Assembly (NCBI GenBank): GCA_003123965.1
Contig: NNSL01000461.1
Location: 1-11,313 of the forward strand
Direction of reading: 5' to 3'
DNA from: Balneolaceae bacterium SMO_bin1
Lineage (GTDB): Bacteria > Bacteroidota > Rhodothermia > Balneolales > Balneolaceae
DNA: 11,313 nucleotides
How positions within the stretch are numbered: position 1 is the stretch's first letter; each line of letters opens with the position of its first letter. The translations under genes and the position numbers were made by a program. The notes beneath the pieces were generated by a model that was not told where the DNA came from, did no database searches, and saw nothing but the letters and a program-made list of their open reading frames with translations. Shown piece by piece: positions 6,996 through 11,313 of this stretch.

Positions 6996-7322
6996 TTATT
7001 CTTCTGCTCCCTCTACTTCTTCCAGGGGAATCCGTAAAAATTCCTTTAGTTTTTTGCTTGGTTTAAAGTGCGTTTTGCGATGCGCCGGCACATAAATTTC
7101 CTCATTGGTTTTTGGGTTTCGTGCCTTTGGCTTAGCTTTGGTTTTCTTTACTTCAAAAACGCCAAAATCACGCAGCTCAATACGGCATGTAGGATCAGCA
7201 TCCATCATTGTTTCACGGATGGCAACCAGCACCGCTTCCACCCACGGTTCAGACTGAACCATTGGTTCATCCATCTGTTCTGCAACTTTGCGAACAAGAT
7301 CTCTTTTGGTGTAGGTAATCAT
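6996..7322 (-). CDS. HU/IHF-family DNA-binding protein with acidic tail
   Basis: This 108-residue protein has the HU/IHF architecture: two N-terminal dimerisation helices (about 4-42, starting YTKRDLVRKVAEQM), then the beta-saddle IELRDFGVFEV (48-58), and the DNA-gripping arm with KARNPKT (66-72). Arg68-Asn69-Pro70 place the proline that intercalates into the minor groove. The C-terminal segment AHRKTHFKPSKKLKEFL (80-96) is also typical. It is longer than canonical HU (about 90 residues) because of a terminal acidic extension ending EEVEGAEE. It is probably a dimeric nucleoid-bending protein, HU-like rather than a specific IHF subunit. It is first in the cluster with ruvX, def and fmt. A 148-bp gap separates it from the upstream (p)ppGpp gene, so the cluster promoter is probably there, though I see no convincing one. 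Confidence 0.92.
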   Translation of the reverse strand: MITYTKRDLVRKVAEQMDEPMVQSEPWVEAVLVAIRETMMDADPTCRIELRDFGVFEVKKTKAKPKARNPKTNEEIYVPAHRKTHFKPSKKLKEFLRIPLEEVEGAEE

Positions 7323-7411
7323 AAATAAAGTAGATTTACTGCTTCTGACAATTCTAATTTATTTGATCGGCTTGTTATGAATTAGTTCGCTGCATGCTCA
7401 TGTTTTTCATC

Positions 7412-7434
7412 CGCTTAGGAATATGCCTAAAGCG
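7412..7434. repeat. Imperfect inverted repeat between the RSH gene and HU
   Basis: CGCTTAGG (7412-7419) pairs with CCTAA-A-GCG (7426-7434) around a 6-base loop, an 8-bp stem with one bulged A. It lies 37 bp after the RSH stop. No T-run follows in the minus direction (GATGAAAAA), so it is not a standard intrinsic terminator. It could be an operator or a leader hairpin of the HU cluster. The rest of 7323-7470 shows nothing I can assign. Confidence 0.3.
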
Positions 7435-7470
7435 TTCGAAAGTAGGCGATGCAGCGTTCATATTCAACCG

Positions 7471-9714
7471 TTATTCGTAACGGAAAACGCTTTTAACCCC
7501 CTTAACCTTGTGCAGCTTTTCGATGATCCGGTCAAGGTGGTCAATATCATCAACAAAAACAGTAAGAATACCTTCGAACATGCCGCTGTCGCTGTTTACA
7601 TTAATGCTTTTCATGTTGGTTTCCAGCGATTTCGACAGCACGTCCGTTAGATCGTTGATCATGGCTACGCGGTCTTCGCCGATAACTTTTACAGCGCCCA
7701 AAAACTTGCTTCCAATGTTTTGAGCCCATGATACATCAACAATGCGTTCGCCGTCTGTTTGAATAAGATGACGCACATTTTTACAGTTCGAGCGATGAAT
7801 TTTAACATCACCAATGCGGCTGATAAAACCTATCACATCGTCGCCGGGAATAGGGTTACAGCAATTAGCATACGAATACTTAACATTTGTAACTTCACCA
7901 TTGATGATTAATGCATCATCATCACTAATAGAACGCGCAGCATTAATATATGTTTCCTGAATTTCTTTTTCGGTAAGCGGACCCGGCTGCTCGGGTTCAT
8001 CCATCTCTACGCGGCCCTTGCTCTTATACTGCATAGTGGCCTCAAGCAGTTTTTTTACGTCAAATCCGCCTTTTCCAATTTGATAGAACAGCTGTTGGGG
8101 TGAGTCAAAATCGAGCTTATTCATCACCTTGGTAAGTTCCTGCTCTGAAATCTCAATATTATTCTGATCAGCTTTTTTCTGCCATATTTCCCGTCCTTTA
8201 TCAGCCACCTTGCGCTCTTTCTGTTTAATAAACTGCCTGATGCGCGATTTAGCCTTATGTGTAACTACGTCCTCAATCCAGTCGGGATTCAGGTTGATGC
8301 TCTTGCCGGTAATAATTTCCACCTGATCGCCCGTATCAAGCTTATCGCGCAGGGGTGTCATTTTGCCGTTAACTTTGGCGGCCATAGCCCGCTCTCCTAC
8401 TTCGCTGTGGATATCAAAAGCAAAATCGATGGGCGTAGCACCCTGCGGTAGCGTGCGCAATTCGCCCTGCGGGGTAAAAACGTAAATTTCATCCTGGTAC
8501 AGGTTCAGTTGAAAATCCTTAACAAATTCAGTGGCTGCATCGGGGCGGGGATTATCAAGCACATCGCGGACCCAGGTTACAAATTTGTCAAGTGTTTCGG
8601 AACCGCCGCTTCCTTCCTTGTACTTCCAGTGAGCTGCCAGGCCCCGCTCGGCAATTTCGTCCATTTTTTGAGTGCGAATCTGAACCTCAACTTTACGTCC
8701 CTGCTTGGTAATCACGGTAGTGTGCAGCGACTGATAACCATTGGCCTTGGGCACGGAAATAAAGTCGCGAAAACGTTTGGGAATTGGGGTGTACCAATCT
8801 GTGATGATAGAATAAACGCGCCAGCAATCTTCTTTGGAATGCGGTTCATTGAGAATAATACGTATAGCAAATAGGTCGTAGATTTCCTCGAACGGCTTTT
8901 GCTGCCGCTGCATCTTGCGAAATATTGAATAGATATGTTTCGGGCGACCCTTAATCTCAAAAGTGAAACCCTGCTCACTCAGCTCATTGCTGATGGGTTC
9001 CATAAAGCTTTCGATGAACGCTTCGCGATCTTTCTTTTTTTCACGCAGCTTTCGGCTGATAAATTTGTAAGAATTGGGATCAATAACTTTAAAGCAGAGA
9101 TCTTCGAGCTCACTTTTAATATTATACAAACCAAACCGGTGTGCCAAGGGAGCATACAGCTCCATTGTTTCCGTGGCAATTTTCAGCTGCTTTTGGCGCG
9201 GCAAATGCTGTATAGTTCGCATATTGTGCAGGCGATCGGCAAATTTAATCAGCACCACGCGGATGTCCTCGGCCATGGACAGCAGCAGCTTCATAAAGGT
9301 CTCGGCCTGCTTGGTATTACGGCTTTTAAATACACCGGTAATTTTGGTGACGCCATCAATAATATGAGCTACTGTATCACCAAAAATTTCTTCAATATCC
9401 TCGAGCGTTACAGAGGTGTCTTCTACCGTATCATGCAGCAAAGAAGCCACTACGGAAACATCATCAATATTTATTTCGGAAGCGATAATTTCAGCCACGG
9501 CTACCGGGTGGTAGTAGTAAGGCTCACCCGAGGCCCGCTCGACCCCCTCGTGCGAGAGGTAGCATAGCGTAAACGCCTTGCGCACCATCTCCTCGTCCAT
9601 CGAATCGAGATGGCGGCGGCACACCTTTATCAGGTGGTCGGCATCGGCCTGCTGTTCGGGCGCAAGTTCATAGCCCTCCAGGTCGTATGTATGTGTTGAT
9701 TTTGCTTCCGCCAT
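7471..9714 (-). CDS. spoT: Bifunctional (p)ppGpp synthetase/hydrolase (RelA/SpoT family)
   Basis: This full-length 747-residue stringent-response enzyme makes and degrades (p)ppGpp. The N-terminal HD hydrolase domain is intact: metal ligands His69 (YYYHPVAVA), His94-Asp95 and Asp160 (FADRLHN), with Glu98-Asp99 in LLHDTVEDT. The synthetase domain has GRPKHIYSIFRKM (256-268), YDLFAIRII with Asp280, NGYQSLHTTV (325-334) and EVQIRT with Glu343. The motif RFRD (314-317) corresponds to the RxKD form of bifunctional enzymes, not the ExDD form of hydrolase-dead RelA. The regulatory half has a TGS domain (about 408-468), a helical region, a Cys-Cys...His...Cys zinc-finger-like domain (C618, C619, H640, C644) and a C-terminal ACT domain (about 672-747). 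Both activities are predicted, so it may be the only long RSH in the genome. Start MAEAKSTHTY is the first ATG of the frame. It is followed by the HU cluster after 148 bp. Confidence 0.97.
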   Translation of the reverse strand: MAEAKSTHTYDLEGYELAPEQQADADHLIKVCRRHLDSMDEEMVRKAFTLCYLSHEGVERASGEPYYYHPVAVAEIIASEINIDDVSVVASLLHDTVEDTSVTLEDIEEIFGDTVAHIIDGVTKITGVFKSRNTKQAETFMKLLLSMAEDIRVVLIKFADRLHNMRTIQHLPRQKQLKIATETMELYAPLAHRFGLYNIKSELEDLCFKVIDPNSYKFISRKLREKKKDREAFIESFMEPISNELSEQGFTFEIKGRPKHIYSIFRKMQRQQKPFEEIYDLFAIRIILNEPHSKEDCWRVYSIITDWYTPIPKRFRDFISVPKANGYQSLHTTVITKQGRKVEVQIRTQKMDEIAERGLAAHWKYKEGSGGSETLDKFVTWVRDVLDNPRPDAATEFVKDFQLNLYQDEIYVFTPQGELRTLPQGATPIDFAFDIHSEVGERAMAAKVNGKMTPLRDKLDTGDQVEIITGKSINLNPDWIEDVVTHKAKSRIRQFIKQKERKVADKGREIWQKKADQNNIEISEQELTKVMNKLDFDSPQQLFYQIGKGGFDVKKLLEATMQYKSKGRVEMDEPEQPGPLTEKEIQETYINAARSISDDDALIINGEVTNVKYSYANCCNPIPGDDVIGFISRIGDVKIHRSNCKNVRHLIQTDGERIVDVSWAQNIGSKFLGAVKVIGEDRVAMINDLTDVLSKSLETNMKSINVNSDSGMFEGILTVFVDDIDHLDRIIEKLHKVKGVKSVFRYE

Positions 9715-9826
9715 AATAACGGTTAATTCAATGGTGACTACTTAAACAACGTGTTAAAACCTGTTTTGGTTTAGATTCTACTGTTGATATTAAATATACA
9801 AAGCAAGCGACAGAATTAAGACTAAT

Positions 9827-9864
9827 AAAAAAGCAGATACTGACTGGATCAGCATCTGCTTTTG
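9827..9864 (-). terminator. Strong intrinsic terminator after the first barrel gene
   Basis: A stem of about 15 bp (9829-9843 with 9849-9863) has the core GCAGAT/ATCTGC, one position that is a G-U wobble on the minus-strand transcript, and a 5-base loop. The minus-strand product ends TCTGCTTTTTTATT, a proper T-run. It begins about 20 bp after the stop of the barrel gene at 9883 and isolates that gene from the RSH gene. Between it and the RSH start (9715-9826) I see no promoter I can call with confidence. Confidence 0.88.
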
Positions 9865-9882
9865 AAAAGATTACGAATGATT

Positions 9883-10440
9883 CTAGAAATTCAGAGACAG
9901 CCCCAAAATGAACCGCCCGTCGGAACCATAGTCTACCTCAATATCTTCGGGTTCATCAGAGCTTTGGAAACGATACTCCACAAAGGGTTTCAGCTTTGGA
10001 ATGATTGTCAGCTTAGTACCAACAAAACCATTCCAGAAAAACTCAGAATCACTAAAGTCCGTGCCATCATCACCCGAAAAGTCGATATTGTTATTGCCAA
10101 TACCCAAGCCCACATACGGTTTGAGAATGCCAATGGAAACACCGCCGGTAGCAGCCAACCCGTAATCGTAGTAGGTTAGTTCAGTAGAAACGGATTGGTT
10201 GCCTTGTGAAAATTCATTTTCCTCATTAAAAAAGCTAAAATGTGCACGAAGCCCAATATCTACAATAGGTACGGGGTTTAAAATGCTGCGTTCTATACGC
10301 AGGCCAAATCCGTTTTCAGGATCTTCGTTTCGCATTTCGTATGAAGCTCCGATGCTCCACTGCGCCGTGGCTTGGTTGGGCATCATAAAGCAAGCCGAAA
10401 TTAATACTATTGCTGCAATTGGTAACTTTAAATATTTCAT
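9883..10440 (-). CDS. Outer-membrane beta-barrel protein, paralog 1
   Basis: This 185-residue secreted protein has a signal peptide (MKYLKLPIAAIVLISACF..., cut probably after ATA at residue 26, before Gln-Trp). The rest alternates hydrophobic and polar residues in short strands separated by acidic loops and ends in Asn-Phe, the usual terminal aromatic signal for BamA-mediated insertion. About 160 mature residues fit a small, roughly eight-stranded barrel of the OmpX/OmpW size class. Conserved blocks shared with its neighbour are ILNPVPIVDIGLRAHFSFF, YDYGLAATGGVSIGILKPYV and a late PFVEYRFQ. Function is unknown; porin, adhesion or structural roles are all possible. Its own upstream region (10441-10615) and the strong terminator after it suggest it can be transcribed alone. 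Confidence 0.85.
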   Translation of the reverse strand: MKYLKLPIAAIVLISACFMMPNQATAQWSIGASYEMRNEDPENGFGLRIERSILNPVPIVDIGLRAHFSFFNEENEFSQGNQSVSTELTYYDYGLAATGGVSIGILKPYVGLGIGNNNIDFSGDDGTDFSDSEFFWNGFVGTKLTIIPKLKPFVEYRFQSSDEPEDIEVDYGSDGRFILGLSLNF

Positions 10441-10479
10441 AATAAGAATATTAATTACGATTAGCGTGTCAGATTTATC

Positions 10480-10497
10480 AAGTGTTTAAAATCACTT
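10480..10497. repeat. Inverted repeat upstream of barrel gene 1
   Basis: AAGTG and CACTT face each other around an 8-base TA-rich centre that is itself partly self-complementary (one mismatch), an 18-bp near-palindrome 40 bp before the ATG at 10440. It could be an operator; the TTGATA just downstream on the minus strand could be a -35 box, but no good -10 follows at the right distance. The remaining part of the gap after the second barrel gene has only a weak GAGTG/CACTC hairpin (10588-10606) without a T-run. Confidence 0.25.
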
Positions 10498-10615
10498 CTT
10501 TGTAATGTTATCGCGGTCCATTTTGGGATGCTAAAAGCTATTTTATTAGTAAACGCACTGCTATAATTTGATCATTCCTATATATCGGAGTGTTTGCCCC
10601 TCACTCAGAAACTAC

Positions 10616-11167
10616 CTAAAACGAGTAAATCAATCCCATAATAAAGCGCCCTTCTGATTCAAAACCTCCGGCAAAATCGTTGGCTTCAGTCTGTTGGAAC
10701 CGGTACTCAGCAAACGGGTTGATATTGGGAACGGGGGTTACTTCAACCCCAAAAAATCCATTCCAAATGAATTCAGTATCCGAATTACTCTGATCTTCTG
10801 TTTCGACCTCAATGGTATTTGATCCTATTCCAGCTCCGACATACGGTTTTAAAATGCCAACGCTAACCCCGGCCGTTGCGGCCAATCCATAATCGTATGT
10901 TCTAATATCACGCGTTATAGCCAAGCCTTCAGAGCTGATATCATTTTCTTCTTTAAAGTAACTGAAATGTGCACGCAGGGCTATATCTACAATTGGCGCT
11001 GGATTCAAAATTTCACGCTCTACACGAATACCGATTCCGCTTTGGGGGGTGTCATCACGCAATTCATAGGTGGCACCTAAACTCCATTGACCCATTACAT
11101 GTGTAGGCAATAAGAAAAGTGTGGTAGATAATATTATGCCTGCAAAAAATACCTTTAACGTTTTCAT
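10616..11167 (-). CDS. Outer-membrane beta-barrel protein, paralog 2
   Basis: This 183-residue protein is a clear tandem paralog of the downstream gene at 9883-10440: the two align end to end with only small gaps, and roughly half the positions look identical by eye. The signal peptide (MKTLKVFFAGIILSTTLFLL..., cut probably after VMG at residue 26) is followed by the same QWSxGAxYE start. The shared blocks ILNPAPIVDIALRAHFSYF, YDYGLAATAGVSVGILKPYV and PFAEYRFQ are kept, and the protein ends Tyr-Ser-Phe, a normal barrel C-terminus. Differences concentrate in the loops, around residues 74-90, 118-132 and 160-172, as expected for surface-exposed segments. Function is unknown. A 175-bp gap to the next gene means the two may be separately controlled. 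Confidence 0.85.
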   Translation of the reverse strand: MKTLKVFFAGIILSTTLFLLPTHVMGQWSLGATYELRDDTPQSGIGIRVEREILNPAPIVDIALRAHFSYFKEENDISSEGLAITRDIRTYDYGLAATAGVSVGILKPYVGAGIGSNTIEVETEDQSNSDTEFIWNGFFGVEVTPVPNINPFAEYRFQQTEANDFAGGFESEGRFIMGLIYSF

Positions 11168-11203
11168 ATAATTACTTTCAGTTTTAATGCTTTAGCGAGC
11201 TAT

Positions 11204-11244
11204 CAAATTTAATTAATTATTTATCACAGAGCATTCCAAATTTA
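11204..11244 (-). promoter_or_regulatory. Possible promoter elements of barrel gene 2
   Basis: On the minus strand TAAATTTG occurs twice, at 11211-11204 and 11244-11237. Both match the TAnnTTTG -7 box known for Bacteroidota primary-sigma promoters. The nearer copy would give a leader of about 30 bases to the ATG at 11167. Neither has a TTTG -33 box at the ideal spacing (nearest candidates are about 16 or 25 bp away), and the DNA is AT-rich, so this is tentative. The far end, 11245-11313, holds no gene I can see. Confidence 0.3.
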
Positions 11245-11313
11245 TTAAAAGCTCAAATTTCAAGAAATATTACACTTCTCACAATATAGAACACATTCCA
11301 AGTAATAGGCGTG

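Noticed and set aside
8935..9567. A 210-codon open frame on the plus strand
   Set aside because: It lies wholly inside the RSH gene on the opposite strand, whose HD and synthetase motifs are unmistakable; the plus-strand translation has no recognisable domain.
9883..10440. Lipobox-like ISAC at residues 14-17 of barrel paralog 1
   Set aside because: The paralog lacks the cysteine, and both proteins have a normal signal peptidase I site before Gln-Trp at residues 27-28, so a lipoprotein is unlikely.

Overview
The window is an ordinary chromosomal stretch of housekeeping, stress and envelope genes from a Gram-negative bacterium. Two small secreted beta-barrel proteins imply an outer membrane. 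The acidic protein style, the domain types and the lack of strong Shine-Dalgarno sequences fit the Bacteroidota/Balneolota branch (a Balneolaceae-like, possibly halophilic organism). That placement is an inference from gene content and style, not from a marker gene. There are no mobile elements, CRISPR arrays, rRNA or tRNA genes, and no clear sign of horizontal transfer.

Layout: 139-1030 holds two oxidative-stress genes facing each other, an OsmC-type peroxidase (+) and methionine sulfoxide reductase B (-). On the + strand follow an APH-fold small-molecule kinase related to methylthioribose kinase (1186-2220) and a YfdC-type FNT-family membrane channel (2309-3136). A strong hairpin at the end of the channel gene also serves as terminator for the converging GAPDH gene (3177-4178, -). 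From there to the right edge everything is on the minus strand.

An ankyrin-repeat gene (4283-4967) carries a one-base frameshift inside its last repeat and has a near-consensus sigma70-type promoter. Next, in transcription order, is a tight cluster HU-like DNA-binding protein, RuvX/YqgF nuclease, peptide deformylase, methionyl-tRNA formyltransferase (7322 down to 5054; gaps of 2, 9 and 23 bp). It couples nucleoid/rRNA processing with N-terminal formyl-methionine metabolism. Upstream of it lies a full-length bifunctional (p)ppGpp synthetase/hydrolase (7471-9714). The right end holds two tandem paralogous outer-membrane beta-barrel proteins (9883-10440 and 10616-11167), the promoter-distal one followed by a strong intrinsic terminator.

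I found no previously undescribed multi-gene system. The points most worth checking are the frameshifted ankyrin gene with an intact acidic tail in the next frame, and the kinase that has Gly where its family places a metal-binding Asp. After these come a TGATCACG-type element at two neighbouring control regions, and the divergence of the tandem barrel pair.
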